Assembly: GCF_000620645.1 (NCBI RefSeq)
Contig: NZ_JIAV01000015.1
Coordinates: 124,001-188,000 of the forward strand
Length of the DNA: 64,000 nucleotides
Direction of reading: 5' to 3'
Origin: Nocardioides sp. URHA0032
GTDB lineage: Bacteria > Actinomycetota > Actinomycetes > Propionibacteriales > Nocardioidaceae
Below are positions 1 to 10,700 of this stretch, piece by piece. Positions within the stretch are counted from its first letter, which is position 1. Each line of letters starts with the position of its first letter. Made by a program: the position numbers and the translations under genes. The notes beneath the pieces were generated by a model. That model did no database searches, was not told the DNA's origin, and saw only the letters and a program-made list of their open reading frames with translations.

Positions 1-156
1 GAAGCTGAAGCGACGACCACCCTTCACGACCTTGGCGACACGGTTGATCGCAACGACGCGCTCGATGTAGGCGGTCTTCTCCGCGCCCTGGCCACGACGA
101 TCGTCGCGTCCGCCACGGCGCTCGCCACCGCGCTGTCCGCGCTGGGCTCCGCTCAT
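1..156 (-). CDS. rpsE: 30S ribosomal protein S5, N-terminal part (cut by window edge)
   Basis: The first 52 codons of S5 are read leftward from an ATG at 154-156; the rest lies outside the window. S5 sits at the back of the 30S subunit and helps translational accuracy. The N-terminal tail is rich in Arg, Gly and Gln, as in actinobacterial S5, and is followed by the start of the double-stranded-RNA-binding fold ([20 protein letters not shown]). It follows rplR in the spc operon after a 67-nt gap that holds a small hairpin. Confidence 0.95.
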   Translation of the reverse strand, partial: MSGAQRGQRGGERRGGRDDRRGQGAEKTAYIERVVAINRVAKVVKGGRRFSF

Positions 157-197
157 GAGACTGTTCCTCTTCTCTTCCAAGCTTGAAGTACGGGGTA

Positions 198-214
198 CAC
201 GGGGTGTCCCCGTG
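198..214 (-). other. Intercistronic hairpin between rplR and rpsE
   Basis: CACGGGG (198-204) and CCCCGTG (208-214) form a perfect 7-bp stem with a 3-nt loop. It lies 10 nt past the rplR stop and 42 nt before the rpsE start. No T-run follows, so a role in mRNA stability or translation is more likely than full termination; this is inference. Confidence 0.5.
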
Positions 215-223
215 CGTGTGCGA

Positions 224-607
224 TCAGAAGCTCAGGCCGCCCTCACGGGCGCCGTCCGCCAGGGCCGCGATGCGACCGTGGTACTTGTTGCCGGCCCGGT
301 CGAAGACCACGCCGTCGATCCCGGCCGACTTGGCCCGCTCGGCCACCAGCTCGCCGACCTTCTTGGCCTTGGCGGTCTTGTCGCCGTCGAAGCCGCGCAG
401 GTCCGACTCCATGGTGGACGCCGACGCGATGGTCTTGCCCACCAGGTCGTCGACGACCTGGACGGTGATGTGCTTCGACGAGCGCGTCACGACGAGGCGC
501 GGACGCTCCGCCGTACCCGCGATCTTCTTGCGACCACGGACCTGACGACGCAGGCGCGACCTGACGCGCGACGCGGTGTGCTTGTTGTTCGAAAGCGAGA
601 TCGCCAT
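224..607 (-). CDS. rplR: 50S ribosomal protein L18
   Basis: L18 binds 5S rRNA with L5 and joins it to the 50S subunit. The protein (127 aa from the ATG at 605-607, [22 protein letters not shown]) has the basic N-terminus and the C-terminal segment [24 protein letters not shown] typical of the family. A GTG two codons upstream (611-613) overlaps the rplF stop as GTGA and could also serve. I prefer the ATG because homologues begin MAxS. Confidence 0.96.
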   Translation of the reverse strand: MAISLSNNKHTASRVRSRLRRQVRGRKKIAGTAERPRLVVTRSSKHITVQVVDDLVGKTIASASTMESDLRGFDGDKTAKAKKVGELVAERAKSAGIDGVVFDRAGNKYHGRIAALADGAREGGLSF

Positions 608-609
608 GG

Positions 610-1149
610 TCACTTACCAGCCTTTCCGACCTTGCGGCGGATGTGCTCGCCGGCGTACCGAACGCCCTTGCCCTTGTACGGCTCGGGCTTGCGCAGCTTG
701 CGGATGTTCGCGGCAACCTCGCCGACGAGCTGCTTGTCGATCCCCTGGACGCCGAGCCGGGTCGGGCCGTCCACCGTGAAGGTGATGCCGTCCGGGGCGT
801 TGAAGGTGATCGAGTGGGAGTACCCGAGCTGGAACTCCAGCTGGGTGGGGCCCTTCGACAGGACGCGGTAGCCCACGCCCACGATCTCGAGCTTCTTCTC
901 GTAGCCCTCGGTGACACCGACGACCATGTTGTTGACCAGGGTGCGGGTCAGGCCGTGGAGGGCCTTGCTCTCCCGCTCGTCGTCGGGGCGCTTGACGTCG
1001 AGGACGCCCTCACCCTGCTCGACGATGATCGGTGCCGCCACGGTGTGGGACAGGGTGCCCTTGGGGCCCTTGACCGTCACCTGCGGGCCATCGATCGCGA
1101 CGTCCACGCCAGACGGGACCGCGATCGGAAGCTTGCCAATGCGCGACAT
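610..1149 (-). CDS. rplF: 50S ribosomal protein L6
   Basis: L6 lies near the factor-binding site of the 50S subunit at the base of the L7/L12 stalk. At 179 aa it has the normal bacterial length and two repeated alpha/beta domains. It begins [15 protein letters not shown], and the C-terminus carries the conserved [20 protein letters not shown] signature. In the spc operon it lies between rpsH and rplR. Confidence 0.98.
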   Translation of the reverse strand: MSRIGKLPIAVPSGVDVAIDGPQVTVKGPKGTLSHTVAAPIIVEQGEGVLDVKRPDDERESKALHGLTRTLVNNMVVGVTEGYEKKLEIVGVGYRVLSKGPTQLEFQLGYSHSITFNAPDGITFTVDGPTRLGVQGIDKQLVGEVAANIRKLRKPEPYKGKGVRYAGEHIRRKVGKAGK

Positions 1150-1178
1150 GCTCTTCTACTCCTTCGCAGTTCTCGTCG

Positions 1179-1586
1179 TCACCAGACGTAGGCGAGGACT
1201 TCCCCACCCACGCCCTTCTGGTTGGCCTGGCGGTCGGTCAGCAGGCCCTGGCTCGTCGAGATGATCGCGACGCCCAGGCCGCCGAGCACCTTCGGGAGAC
1301 CCGTGTGCTTGGCGTAGACCCGGAGACCGGGCTTGCTGATCCGGCGGACGCCCGCAATGGAGCGCTCGCGGTTGCGGCCGTACTTGAGGGTGATGGTGAG
1401 CGTCTTGCCCACCTGGCCCTCGGCCGGGTCCTTCACCTCGAACGAGGTGATGTAGCCCTCCTGCTGGAGGATCTCCGCGACGCCCTGCTTCAGCTTGCTG
1501 TACGGCATGGTCACCGCGTCGTGGTACGCCTGGTTGGCGTTGCGCAGACGGGTCAGCATGTCTGCGATCGGGTCAGTCATCGTCAT
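1179..1586 (-). CDS. rpsH: 30S ribosomal protein S8
   Basis: S8 binds helix 21 of 16S rRNA in the 30S platform; in E. coli it also represses the spc operon. The 135-aa protein starts [20 protein letters not shown] and ends with the family motif [23 protein letters not shown] second possible start (MTDP) lies two codons inside. The 84-nt gap from rpsN upstream could hold regulatory RNA, but I see no obvious copy of the S8 target. Confidence 0.98.
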   Translation of the reverse strand: MTMTDPIADMLTRLRNANQAYHDAVTMPYSKLKQGVAEILQQEGYITSFEVKDPAEGQVGKTLTITLKYGRNRERSIAGVRRISKPGLRVYAKHTGLPKVLGGLGVAIISTSQGLLTDRQANQKGVGGEVLAYVW

Positions 1587-1670
1587 GATGGAGTTTCTTT
1601 CTCGTCGTGGTTTCGCCCACCGCGCCCATCTCCTGGGCTGTCCGGGCGACCTTCAACGTGTGTGAGGTGA

Positions 1671-1856
1671 TTACCAGGAGGACTTGGTGACGCCGGGAAG
1701 CTCGCCACGGTGTGCCATCTCCCGGAGGCAGATGCGGCACAGGCCGAACTTGCGGTAGACGGCCTTGGGCCGGCCGCAGCGCTGGCAGCGGGTGTAGCCG
1801 CGCACCGCGAACTTCGGCTTGCGAGCGGCCTTGACCCTGAGAGCGGTCTTCGCCAT
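1671..1856 (-). CDS. rpsN: 30S ribosomal protein S14, type Z (zinc-binding)
   Basis: At 61 aa this is the short zinc-binding S14 form. Both CxxC knuckles are present (CQRC and CRIC), so it is the C+ paralogue used under zinc-replete conditions. Many actinobacteria also carry a zinc-free paralogue elsewhere under Zur control; none is seen here. S14 assembles into the 30S head. Its place between rplE and rpsH is the standard spc order. Confidence 0.98.
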   Translation of the reverse strand: MAKTALRVKAARKPKFAVRGYTRCQRCGRPKAVYRKFGLCRICLREMAHRGELPGVTKSSW

Positions 1857-1918
1857 GTCAGTTCTCCTTGCTCTGCTGGAAGTTCAATCCAGCCTGAAAG
1901 CTCGACTTCGTCATCGCC

Positions 1919-2497
1919 TCAGGCCTCCTTGAACGGGAAGCCGAGCTGCTTCAGCAGCGCGCGACCCTGCTCGTCGTTGGTGGCGGTGGTGACGATCGTG
2001 ATGTCCATGCCCCGCGAGCGGTCGATCCGGTCCTGGTCGATCTCGTGGAACATGACCTGCTCGGTGAGACCGAACGTGTAGTTGCCCCGGCCGTCGAACT
2101 GGTTCGGGTTCAGGCCGCGGAAGTCGCGGATGCGCGGGAGCGCGAGCGAGAGCAGCCGGTCCAGGAACTCCCACATCCGGTCGCCGCGCAGCGTGGTGTG
2201 CGCACCGATCGGCATGCCCTCGCGCAGCTTGAACTGCGCGATGGACTTGCGGGCCTTGGTCACGAGCGGCTTCTGCCCGGTGATCGCGGTGAGGTCCTTG
2301 ACCGCACCCTCGATCAGCTTCGAGTCACGAGCCGCCTCGCCGACGCCCATGTTGACCACGATCTTGGTCAGCCCGGGCACCTGCATGACGTTCGCGATGT
2401 CGAACTCCGAGCGCAGCGCGGGCAGGATCTCCTCGCGGTACCGCGTCTTGAGACGCGGCGTGACCGCGGCAGAAGCGGTGGTCTGGGTCTCGGTCAT
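1919..2497 (-). CDS. rplE: 50S ribosomal protein L5
   Basis: L5 carries 5S rRNA into the central protuberance of the 50S subunit and contacts P-site tRNA. The 192-aa protein has an N-terminal extension ([20 protein letters not shown]) and then the canonical segments [18 protein letters not shown] and [20 protein letters not shown]. Its first base overlaps the last base of rplX, implying translational coupling. Confidence 0.98.
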   Translation of the reverse strand: MTETQTTASAAVTPRLKTRYREEILPALRSEFDIANVMQVPGLTKIVVNMGVGEAARDSKLIEGAVKDLTAITGQKPLVTKARKSIAQFKLREGMPIGAHTTLRGDRMWEFLDRLLSLALPRIRDFRGLNPNQFDGRGNYTFGLTEQVMFHEIDQDRIDRSRGMDITIVTTATNDEQGRALLKQLGFPFKEA

Positions 2498-2862
2498 CAG
2501 ATTTCCTTGCCGGTCTTGCGGGAGATGCGCACGGAGCGCTCCGCCTCGTACGTCGAGCCGTCGGGACGACGCTTGGTGACCTTGTCGCGGCGGAAGCCGA
2601 TGCGGGTCACGCCGTCGCCGTCGACGAGCATCACGTTGGACACGTGGATCGGGGCCTCGGCGGTGATGATGCCGCCGGTGGTGCCGGCGCGGCCGCCCTG
2701 GTTGACGACCTTGGTGTGCCGCTTGATGCGGTTGACACCCTCGACGATCACCCGCTGCTCCTCACGGAGCACCTGGATGACCTTGCCCTCGGCGCCCTTG
2801 TCCTTGCCGGCGATCACCTTGACGGTGTCGCCCTTCTTGATGTTCACGGTCTTCTTGGCCAT
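2497..2862 (-). CDS. rplX: 50S ribosomal protein L24
   Basis: L24 is an early 23S rRNA-binding assembly protein near the exit tunnel. The KOW domain is visible at residues 8-45 ([20 protein letters not shown]). At 121 aa it is slightly longer than the E. coli protein, with the extra residues in the basic C-terminus ([20 protein letters not shown]), as in other actinobacteria. Only 3 nt separate it from rplN. Confidence 0.98.
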   Translation of the reverse strand: MAKKTVNIKKGDTVKVIAGKDKGAEGKVIQVLREEQRVIVEGVNRIKRHTKVVNQGGRAGTTGGIITAEAPIHVSNVMLVDGDGVTRIGFRRDKVTKRRPDGSTYEAERSVRISRKTGKEI

Positions 2863-2865
2863 GGC

Positions 2866-3234
2866 TCAGAGCACCTCCGGCGCGAGCGAGATGATCTTCA
2901 TGAACTTCTTCTCGCGCAGCTCGCGACCCACCGGGCCGAAGATGCGGGTGCCGCGCGGCTCGCCGTCGCTCTTGAGGATGACGGCGGCGTTCTCGTCGAA
3001 GCGGATGTACGAACCGTCCGGACGACGACGCTCCTTGACGGTGCGCACGACGACCGCCTTGACGACGTCACCCTTCTTCACGTTGCCACCGGGGATCGCG
3101 TCCTTGACGGTGGCGACGATGACGTCACCGATACCGGCGTAGCGGCGACCCGAGCCACCGAGAACACGGATGCAGAGGATCTCCTTCGCACCGGTGTTGT
3201 CGGCGACCTTGAGTCGCGACTCCTGCTGAATCAT
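2866..3234 (-). CDS. rplN: 50S ribosomal protein L14
   Basis: L14 forms part of the intersubunit bridge to 16S helix 44. The 122-aa protein starts [20 protein letters not shown] and ends [15 protein letters not shown], both highly conserved. It is the first gene of the spc operon. A strong Shine-Dalgarno (AGGAGAAGAA) stands right before the ATG, and the 91-nt gap before it marks the S10/spc boundary. Confidence 0.98.
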   Translation of the reverse strand: MIQQESRLKVADNTGAKEILCIRVLGGSGRRYAGIGDVIVATVKDAIPGGNVKKGDVVKAVVVRTVKERRRPDGSYIRFDENAAVILKSDGEPRGTRIFGPVGRELREKKFMKIISLAPEVL

Positions 3235-3325
3235 TTCTTCTCCTATGTCGTGCCGGTTCTCAGTGCCTCAACGGCAGTGAGCCTGGCCGAACCCTGGGTT
3301 GAATTCCGGGCTGCGCCCGGGGGGA
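3235..3325 (-). promoter_or_regulatory. S10/spc operon junction with two hairpins
   Basis: This is the longest gap inside the ribosomal block. Reading the minus strand, a GC hairpin (3306-3320, CCGGGC/GCCCGG, 3-nt loop) comes just after the rpsQ stop. A longer imperfect hairpin follows at about 3252-3290 (GGTTC...GAACC enclosing CTCAGTGCC/GGCAGTGAG on the plus strand), then the rplN Shine-Dalgarno. This fits partial termination of the S10 transcript plus an mRNA structure upstream of spc. No clear promoter hexamers were found. Confidence 0.5.
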
Positions 3326-3601
3326 TTACTTGGCCTTCTCGAGGATCTCGACGACGCGCCAGCGCTTGGTGGCGGACAGCGGGCGGGTCTCCATGAGGAG
3401 CACGCGGTCGCCGATGCCGCACTCGTTGTTCTCGTCGTGCGCCTTGTACTTGCTGGTCCGGCGAAGGACCTTGCCGTACATGGCGTGCTTGACGCGGTCC
3501 TCGACGGACACGACGACGGTCTTGTCCATCTTGTCGCTGACGACCAGGCCCTCGCGGACCTTGCGGGCGTGGCGGTCAGTTGCCTGAGCCTGCTCGCTCA
3601 T
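3326..3601 (-). CDS. rpsQ: 30S ribosomal protein S17
   Basis: S17 is a primary 16S rRNA-binding protein (OB fold). The 91-aa sequence contains the family motifs [20 protein letters not shown] and [20 protein letters not shown]. It is the last gene of the S10 operon and overlaps rpmC by 4 nt (ATGA). Confidence 0.98.
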   Translation of the reverse strand: MSEQAQATDRHARKVREGLVVSDKMDKTVVVSVEDRVKHAMYGKVLRRTSKYKAHDENNECGIGDRVLLMETRPLSATKRWRVVEILEKAK

Positions 3602-3840
3602 GCGGCACCATCCTCGTTGCTGTCCTGACCCGGAGCGGTCCGGATGCCGAGCTCGCGCTCACGCACCACGGTGTAGATCCGGGCGATGTCCTTCTTGACC
3701 GTGCGGAGCCGGCCATGGCTCTCCAGCTGGCCGGTGGCCGCCTGGAAGCGGAGGTTGAAGAGCTCCTCCTTGGCCTCGCGCAGCTTGGCCTCCAGGTCGA
3801 CGGCGTTCAGCTCGTCGAGCTCGTGCGACTTGGTCGCCAT
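3598..3840 (-). CDS. rpmC: 50S ribosomal protein L29
   Basis: L29 is a small helical protein at the exit tunnel, near the docking site for trigger factor and SRP. The core ([20 protein letters not shown] to [13 protein letters not shown]) is standard. The 80-aa protein has a short acidic tail ([10 protein letters not shown]), common in actinobacteria. It overlaps rpsQ by 4 nt and the rplP stop by 1 nt. Confidence 0.97.
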   Translation of the reverse strand: MATKSHELDELNAVDLEAKLREAKEELFNLRFQAATGQLESHGRLRTVKKDIARIYTVVRERELGIRTAPGQDSNEDGAA

Positions 3841-4259
3841 CAGAATTCACCTGCCTCACGGGAGACGAAGCGGCACTTCATCGGGAGCTTGTGCATCGCG
3901 CGGCGCATCGCCTCGCGGGCAGTTCCCTCATCCACACCGGAGAGTTCGAACATGACACGGCCGGGCTTCACGTTGGCGATCCACCATTCCGGGGAACCCT
4001 TGCCGGAACCCATCCGGGTCTCGGCAGGCTTCTTGGTCAGCGGGCGGTCCGGGTAGATGTTGATCCACACCTTGCCGCCGCGCTTGATGTGACGGGTCAT
4101 CGCGATACGGGCCGACTCGATCTGGCGGTTGGTCACGTAGTGACCCTCGACCGCCTGGATCCCGAAGTCGCCGAACGCGAGGCGGGTGCCGCCCTTGGCC
4201 GCACCGGTCCGCTTGGGGTGGTGCTGCTTGCGGTGCTTCACACGACGGGGCATCAGCAT
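3840..4259 (-). CDS. rplP: 50S ribosomal protein L16
   Basis: L16 sits beside the A-site tRNA elbow and is needed for a mature peptidyl-transferase centre. I take the ATG at 4257-4259 ([20 protein letters not shown]), which matches family N-termini and gives 139 aa. A longer in-frame reading to 4313 would run into rpsC and has a non-homologous Pro/Arg-rich start. Only 4 nt separate it from rpsC. Confidence 0.97.
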   Translation of the reverse strand: MLMPRRVKHRKQHHPKRTGAAKGGTRLAFGDFGIQAVEGHYVTNRQIESARIAMTRHIKRGGKVWINIYPDRPLTKKPAETRMGSGKGSPEWWIANVKPGRVMFELSGVDEGTAREAMRRAMHKLPMKCRFVSREAGEF

Positions 4260-4263
4260 GTCG

Positions 4264-5114
<851 letters not shown>

Positions 5115-5115
<1 letters not shown>

Positions 5116-5540
5116 CAGGCCTTCCGTCCCTTCTTCTCTGCCACGACCGCCGCCGGCTGGACGGCCAGCGTGATGTGGCTGGTGCGCTTGTTGATGCGCG
5201 TCGCTCGGCCCTGGGCGCGCGGGCGCCAGCGCTTCATCGTCGGGCCCTCGTCCACCTGGGCGACGGAGACGATCAGGTCACCGCGGTCGAGACCCTCGGT
5301 GGTCTCGGCGTTGGCGATCGCGCTCTCGAGGACCTTGTAGACGGTCTCGGAGGCGGCCTGCGGCGCGAACTGCAGCAGCGACAGGGCATCGTCGACGGGC
5401 AGGCCGCGGACCATGTCGACGACACGGCGGGCCTTCATCGGGGTGATCCGCGTGTAACGCGCGCTGGCGAACGCGCCCGGCTGGTCGCCGAGCAGCGACT
5501 CGCGGCGCGAGCTGACGCGCTGGCGGTCGGTGGTGCTCAT
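5115..5540 (-). CDS. rplV: 50S ribosomal protein L22
   Basis: L22 lines the polypeptide exit tunnel; its beta-hairpin is a macrolide-resistance site. The 141-aa protein has an N-terminal extension of about 25 residues before the conserved [20 protein letters not shown], and the hairpin region [20 protein letters not shown] looks wild type. It overlaps rpsS by 4 nt. Confidence 0.98.
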
Positions 5541-5818
5541 CGACGGCGCCCCTTCCGGTCTTCCTTGACGTGCCCGCGGTAGGTGCGGGTGGGAGCGAAC
5601 TCCCCGAGCTTGTGGCCGACCATCGCGTCGGTCACGAACACCGGGACGTGCTTGCGACCGTCGTGCACGGCGATCGTGTGACCGATCATGTCGGGCACGA
5701 TCATCGACCGGCGCGACCAGGTCTTGATGACGTTGTGCGAGCCCTTCTCGTTCTCGGCGTCCACCTTCTTCTGCAGGTGGTCGTCGACGAAGGGGCCCTT
5801 CTTCAGGCTGCGAGGCAT
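5537..5818 (-). CDS. rpsS: 30S ribosomal protein S19
   Basis: S19 is in the 30S head and makes bridge contacts to the 50S central protuberance. The 93-aa protein starts [20 protein letters not shown] and contains the motif [11 protein letters not shown]-like [20 protein letters not shown] and [14 protein letters not shown], all standard. It follows rplB after 5 nt. Confidence 0.98.
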   Translation of the reverse strand: MPRSLKKGPFVDDHLQKKVDAENEKGSHNVIKTWSRRSMIVPDMIGHTIAVHDGRKHVPVFVTDAMVGHKLGEFAPTRTYRGHVKEDRKGRRR

Positions 5819-5823
5819 CTCAG

Positions 5824-6660
<837 letters not shown>

Positions 6661-6689
6661 GTGTCTTCAGTCCTCGTTCCAGCGCCCGG

Positions 6690-6995
6690 TCAGGAGACCG
6701 GACCTCCGAAGATGTCGATGCGGTCGCCCTCGGCGAGGCTGACGATCGCGCGCTTGGTGTCCTTGCGCTTGCCGAGGCCGTTGCGGGTACGGCGCGTCTT
6801 GCCGGCGCGGTTGATCGTGTTGACCGACGTCACCTTGACGTTGAACACCTTCTCGACCGCGATCTTGATCTCGGTCTTGTTCGCGTCCGGGTGCACCAGG
6901 AAGGTGTACTTGTTCGCGTCGAGGAGGCCGTAGCTCTTCTCGGACACGACCGGCGCGAGCAGGATGTCGCGGTGGTCCTTGTGCAGGGTGCTCAC
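6690..6995 (-). CDS. rplW: 50S ribosomal protein L23
   Basis: L23 is the main docking site for trigger factor and SRP at the tunnel exit. The 101-aa protein carries [20 protein letters not shown] and [20 protein letters not shown], typical of the family. It overlaps the 3' end of rplD by 4 nt. Confidence 0.97.
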   Translation of the reverse strand: MSTLHKDHRDILLAPVVSEKSYGLLDANKYTFLVHPDANKTEIKIAVEKVFNVKVTSVNTINRAGKTRRTRNGLGKRKDTKRAIVSLAEGDRIDIFGGPVS

Positions 6996-7681
6996 TTGGC
7001 AGCCTCCTCAGTGGCCTTGGTCGCGCCGCCCACGAAGGCGTCGAACGCGGCCTTCGTGAAGACGACGTCGTCGGAGGCCAGCACGTCGTAGGTGTTCAGC
7101 TGGTCGACCGCGACGATGTGCACCTCGGGCGCGTTGCGCAGCGACAGCCAGGTGACGGTGTCGGCGCGGTCCAGCACCACGAGGAAGTTGCCGCGCTCCG
7201 AGACCGACGCCAGCGCCTTGAGCGCCGCCTTGGTCGACGGGGCGTCGGCGCTGATCAGCGAGTCCACGACGTGGATGCGGTCGTTGCGCGCCCGGTCGGA
7301 CAGGGCACCGCGCAGGGCGGCGGCCTTCATCTTCTTGGGGGTGCGCTGGTCGTACTTGCGCGGCTGCGGTCCGTGGACGGTGCCACCGCCGGCGAACTGC
7401 GGGGCGCGGGTCGAGCCCTGGCGGGCGCGGCCGGTGCCCTTCTGCTTGTAGGGCTTGCGGCCACCGCCGCGGACCTCGCCGCGGGTCTTGGTGGCGTGCG
7501 TGCCCTGGCGCGCAGCGGCCTGCTGGGCCACGACGACCTGGTGGATCAGCGGGACGTTCAGCTCGACGTCGAAGATCTCCGCGGGCAGGTCGACCTTGGC
7601 CTTCTTCGGGGCGGCGGTCTTCTTGGCGGCGGTCTTCTTCGCTGCCGGCTTCTCGGTGGCCGTGTTGTCAGAGTTCGGCAT
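6992..7681 (-). CDS. rplD: 50S ribosomal protein L4 with Ala/Lys-rich N-terminal extension
   Basis: L4 is an assembly protein whose extended loop reaches the exit tunnel; in E. coli it also represses the S10 operon. The core begins near residue 35 ([20 protein letters not shown]) and has the tunnel-loop segment [20 protein letters not shown]. Before it is a tail of about 30 residues with KKTAAKK-like repeats, resembling actinobacterial histone-like tails, probably disordered and RNA-binding. Length is 229 aa. Confidence 0.98.
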   Translation of the reverse strand: MPNSDNTATEKPAAKKTAAKKTAAPKKAKVDLPAEIFDVELNVPLIHQVVVAQQAAARQGTHATKTRGEVRGGGRKPYKQKGTGRARQGSTRAPQFAGGGTVHGPQPRKYDQRTPKKMKAAALRGALSDRARNDRIHVVDSLISADAPSTKAALKALASVSERGNFLVVLDRADTVTWLSLRNAPEVHIVAVDQLNTYDVLASDDVVFTKAAFDAFVGGATKATEEAAK

Positions 7682-7683
7682 GC

Positions 7684-8355
7684 TCAGGCCTCCTTGCCAG
7701 AAGTGACGGAGTTCTTGGCGGCCGAGCGGAGGACCACGAGTCCACCCTTGGGGCCGGGGACCGCGCCCTTGAGGAGGATCAGGCCCCTCTCGGTGTCGAC
7801 GGCGTGCACGGTGACGTTCTGGGTGGTGACGGTGTCGCTACCCATCCGGCCGGCCATGCGGACGCCCTTGAACACACGACCCGGGGTGGCGCAGGCGCCG
7901 ATCGAGCCCGGCTTGCGGTGGTTGCGGTGGGCACCGTGCGAGGCGGACACGCCGTGGAAGCCGTGCCGCTTCATGACGCCGGCGAAGCCCTTGCCCTTGC
8001 TGGTGCCGGTCACGTCGATCTCCTCGCCGGCGGCGAAGGTGTCGACGGCCAGCTCCTGGCCGACGGTGTACTCCGTGGCGAGGGCGGTGCGGATCTCCAC
8101 CACGTGGCGGCGCGGGGTGACCCCGGCCTTGCCGAAGTGGCCCGCCTTGGGCTTGGTCACCTTGCGGCCGTCGATCTCGCCGTACCCGACCTGGACGGCG
8201 TTGTAGCCGTCGGTCTCGGGCGTACGAACCTGGGTGACCACGTTCGTGCTGGCGGCGATGACGGTCACGGGGACGACGCGGTTGTTCTCGTCCCAGACCT
8301 GGGTCATGCCGAGCTTCTCGCCCAGCAGGCCCTTCACGTTGCGTTCGAAAGTCAT
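7684..8355 (-). CDS. rplC: 50S ribosomal protein L3
   Basis: L3 nucleates 50S assembly and its loop approaches the peptidyl-transferase centre. The 223-aa protein has [20 protein letters not shown] at the N-terminus and the long loop [20 protein letters not shown] followed by [19 protein letters not shown]. It lies 11 nt after rpsJ and 2 nt before rplD. Confidence 0.99.
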   Translation of the reverse strand: MTFERNVKGLLGEKLGMTQVWDENNRVVPVTVIAASTNVVTQVRTPETDGYNAVQVGYGEIDGRKVTKPKAGHFGKAGVTPRRHVVEIRTALATEYTVGQELAVDTFAAGEEIDVTGTSKGKGFAGVMKRHGFHGVSASHGAHRNHRKPGSIGACATPGRVFKGVRMAGRMGSDTVTTQNVTVHAVDTERGLILLKGAVPGPKGGLVVLRSAAKNSVTSGKEA

Positions 8356-8366
8356 GTCGTCGAACC

Positions 8367-8675
8367 TCAGAGCTTGATCTCGATGTCGACGCCGGCAGGC
8401 AGGTCGAGGCGCATCAGCGAGTCGACGGTCTTCGGCGTGGGGTCGATGATGTCGATGAGGCGCTTGTGGGTGCGCATCTCGAAGTGCTCGCGGGAGTCCT
8501 TGTACTTGTGCGGCGAGCGGATGACGCAGTACACGTTCTTCTCGGTCGGCAGCGGCACCGGGCCGGCGACCTTGGCACCCGTGCGGGTGACGGTGTCCAC
8601 GATCTTGCGCGCCGAGGTGTCGATCACCTCGTGGTCATAGGCCTTGAGCCTGATGCGGATCTTCTGTCCCGCCAT
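8367..8675 (-). CDS. rpsJ: 30S ribosomal protein S10 (NusE)
   Basis: S10 is in the 30S head and, as NusE, also joins NusB in antitermination and links NusG to the ribosome. The 102-aa protein is canonical: [35 protein letters not shown] and [20 protein letters not shown]. It is the first gene of the S10 operon, preceded by a leader of about 250 nt. Confidence 0.99.
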   Translation of the reverse strand: MAGQKIRIRLKAYDHEVIDTSARKIVDTVTRTGAKVAGPVPLPTEKNVYCVIRSPHKYKDSREHFEMRTHKRLIDIIDPTPKTVDSLMRLDLPAGVDIEIKL

Positions 8676-8923
8676 AGGTCTCTCTCGTCCTCACTCGTTC
8701 AGTACCGCGTGCGTTGTGTCCGGGACGTCCTCCGGCTTGAGTCGGTCCCCGTTCCTTCTTCTCCCACCGCTCCCCCTCCGACCCCCGCGGTCGGGCGTGT
8801 CGTCCTCGTGGAGCGCGACACGAGACCGGGATCTCGAGTTGGTGGGTGGTGGTGCCCGGCCAAGCCGGACGAATCGGGTCTCCAGGTTCGGTGCGGCGCA
8901 CGCCAGACCACTGTGCCTGTGAT
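8676..8923 (-). promoter_or_regulatory. S10 operon leader (about 250-nt 5' UTR)
   Basis: No gene fits in the 417-nt gap from 8676 to 9092. On the minus strand the part up to about 8923 looks like the untranslated leader of the S10 operon. It contains an element at 8781-8802 also found in the str leader and a possible hairpin at 8778-8794 (CCGACC/GGTCGG). A weak purine-rich Shine-Dalgarno (GAGAG) lies just before rpsJ. Its length makes autoregulation or attenuation plausible; this is inference. Confidence 0.55.
8781..8802 (-). promoter_or_regulatory. Leader element shared with the str operon (copy 1)
   Basis: Twenty-one of 22 bases match the element at 29239-29260. Read on the minus strand it begins CGACACGCCCGACC, then one variable base (G here, T in the other copy), then CGGGGGT. 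It lies about 121 nt downstream of the predicted S10 start point and 106 nt before rpsJ. Confidence 0.6.
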
Positions 8924-8929
8924 GGCAGA

Positions 8930-8958
8930 ACCATCGGGAGACGCGATTCAGTAGTCAA
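8930..8958 (-). promoter_or_regulatory. Predicted S10 operon promoter
   Basis: On the minus strand a -35 hexamer TTGACT (8953-8958) is separated by 17 nt from a -10-like GATGGT (8930-8935). The -35 is close to consensus. The -10 keeps the key A and final T of TAnnnT. Transcription would start near 8923. Confidence 0.5.
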
Positions 8959-9092
8959 GCTGTGTGCCGTACCCCGGCAACCCGCCGAAGCAACCGGACC
9001 ATCTTGACAGAGATCGCGCAGCAGGCCAAATCCGGCGACGAAGACTCGGACGGAAGCTAGAACGCGTTCCAGAAACCGGGCTATCGTGCCGC

Positions 9093-9584
9093 ATGATCAT
9101 CGACCTGCCGGAGGGCGTGGACCCCATCATGCACGTCTGGGGCGACATGGTCCCGCACATCGGCGTCGCCGCCTCGCGGTTCTCGATGAGCGTCTACGAG
9201 CACACCACGCTCGGTCTCCGCGAGTTCGAGGCGGCGCGGCTGCGGATCGCCCAGGTCAACGGGTGCCTGTTCTGCCAGGACTGGCACACCGAGCGCGACG
9301 GCGTGACGGTCGAGGACACCTTCCCCGCGGCCGTCGAGGGCTGGCGGACCAGCCGGGACCTCGACGACCGGGCCCGGCTCGCGGCCGAGTACGCCGAGCG
9401 GTACGCGCTGGACCACCACGGGCTCGATGACGCGTTCTGGACCCGGATGAAGGCCCACTACAGCGACCGGGAGATCGTCGAGCTCTCGATGTGCCTGGGG
9501 TCCTGGCTGGCCTTCGGGCGGCTCAACCGCGTCCTCGGGCTCGACGCCGAGTGCGTGCTGCCGAGCGGCTTCGCCCACCGCTAG
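9093..9584 (+). CDS. Carboxymuconolactone decarboxylase (CMD/AhpD-like) family protein
   Basis: A 163-aa helical protein of the CMD/AhpD superfamily. The redox-type CxxC with a following His is present (NGCLFCQDWH, residues 58-67), as in AhpD-like thiol peroxidases rather than true decarboxylases. The preceding segment FEAARLRIAQVNGC is typical. I take the ATG at 9093: a -10-like TATCGT (9082-9087) ends 5 nt before it, suggesting a leaderless transcript, and the in-frame extension upstream is Arg-rich and non-homologous. The substrate is unknown. Confidence 0.85.
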   Translation: MIIDLPEGVDPIMHVWGDMVPHIGVAASRFSMSVYEHTTLGLREFEAARLRIAQVNGCLFCQDWHTERDGVTVEDTFPAAVEGWRTSRDLDDRARLAAEYAERYALDHHGLDDAFWTRMKAHYSDREIVELSMCLGSWLAFGRLNRVLGLDAECVLPSGFAHR

Positions 9585-9611
9585 GCCGGCCCCGACCACT
9601 AGGTTGATCCC

Positions 9612-10700
9612 GTGTCGGGGGATCGGTCCTACCCACCGCCGGGCAGTCCGCCGCCCGGCGGGCCGCCCCCGCCCGGATGGATGCCACCGCCCGCGCCGCC
9701 GCGCCAGGTCTGGGCGCCGTCCCCGCCGAGCGGGTCACCCGGCGTTCCTCGCGGGATGCTCGGCGCCGCGCACAAGCCCGGCGCGATCCCGTTGCGACCG
9801 CTGAACCTCGGGGACATGTACGACGCGGCGTTCCGCATCATCCGGTTCAACCCCCGGGCCACCGTCGGCTCGAGCGTGCTGGTCGCGGCGGTCTCCATGG
9901 CGCTGCCGGTGCTGCTGACCGCGATCCTGACGTTCGCCGTGGACCTCACCTCCGACGGCTCGGGCGACCTCTCGACCGGTGAGGCGATCGCGATCGCAGG
10001 CACCACCGGCTCGTTGCTGCTCGGCAGCGTGCTCCAGTCGATCGGCCTGCTGCTGGTCACCGGGATGGTCGCCCACGTGGTGTCGGCGGCCGCGATCGGT
10101 CGCCGGCTGACCCTGGGTGAGGCCTGGGCCGCGACGCACGGCTCGCGATGGCGACTGGTCGGCCTGACCCTGCTGCTGGGCCTGATGGTGCTCGGCCTGC
10201 TGGCCGCGTACGGCGCGGTCTGGGTGGTGCTCGCCCTGGTCGCCCCCACCTGGTTCCTCGTCGTCTTCGGCGTCGTCACCGCGCCGGCGTTCCTCGCCTT
10301 CCTCGTGTGGTGGTGGGTGCGCGTGTACTACCTGCCCGTCCCGCCGCTGATGATCGAGCGGATCGGGATCACCGCCGCGATCGGCCGGGCGTTCCGGCTG
10401 ACCCGCAGGCAGTTCTGGCGGACGCTCGGGATCGGCCTCCTGACGCTGGTCGTCGCCGGGATCGCCGGCAGCCTGCTGGCCCTACCGTTCACGATCGCCG
10501 CCCAGATCGTGCCCCTGGCGATGTCCGGCAGCCAGTACTTCGCGATCGTGACCGTGGTGCTCACCGCGCTCGGCACCGTCGTGCAGGCGGCGTTCGTGAC
10601 GCCGTTCAGCGCCGCGGTCACCTCGCTGCAGTACCTGGACCAGCGGATGCGCAAGGAGGCGTACGACGTCGAGCTGATCGCCCGGGCCGGCATCACGTGA
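9612..10700 (+). CDS. Multipass membrane protein with Pro-rich N-terminus
   Basis: A 362-aa protein beginning at GTG. Residues 1-55 are a Pro/Gly-rich cytosolic tail; then comes RPLNLGDMYDAAFRIIRFNP, a motif of actinobacterial membrane proteins sometimes annotated as glycerophosphodiester-phosphodiesterase membrane-domain proteins. About six hydrophobic segments follow. No catalytic residues were recognised. It is the first gene of a five-gene coupled run ending in MoxR and DUF58 and overlaps the next gene by 4 nt (GTGA), so it probably works with that system. Confidence 0.75.
   Translation: MSGDRSYPPPGSPPPGGPPPPGWMPPPAPPRQVWAPSPPSGSPGVPRGMLGAAHKPGAIPLRPLNLGDMYDAAFRIIRFNPRATVGSSVLVAAVSMALPVLLTAILTFAVDLTSDGSGDLSTGEAIAIAGTTGSLLLGSVLQSIGLLLVTGMVAHVVSAAAIGRRLTLGEAWAATHGSRWRLVGLTLLLGLMVLGLLAAYGAVWVVLALVAPTWFLVVFGVVTAPAFLAFLVWWWVRVYYLPVPPLMIERIGITAAIGRAFRLTRRQFWRTLGIGLLTLVVAGIAGSLLALPFTIAAQIVPLAMSGSQYFAIVTVVLTALGTVVQAAFVTPFSAAVTSLQYLDQRMRKEAYDVELIARAGIT

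Noticed and set aside
8699-8958. Small open frames upstream of rpsJ
   Set aside because: No Shine-Dalgarno, no homology and unusual composition; the region is better explained as promoter plus leader.
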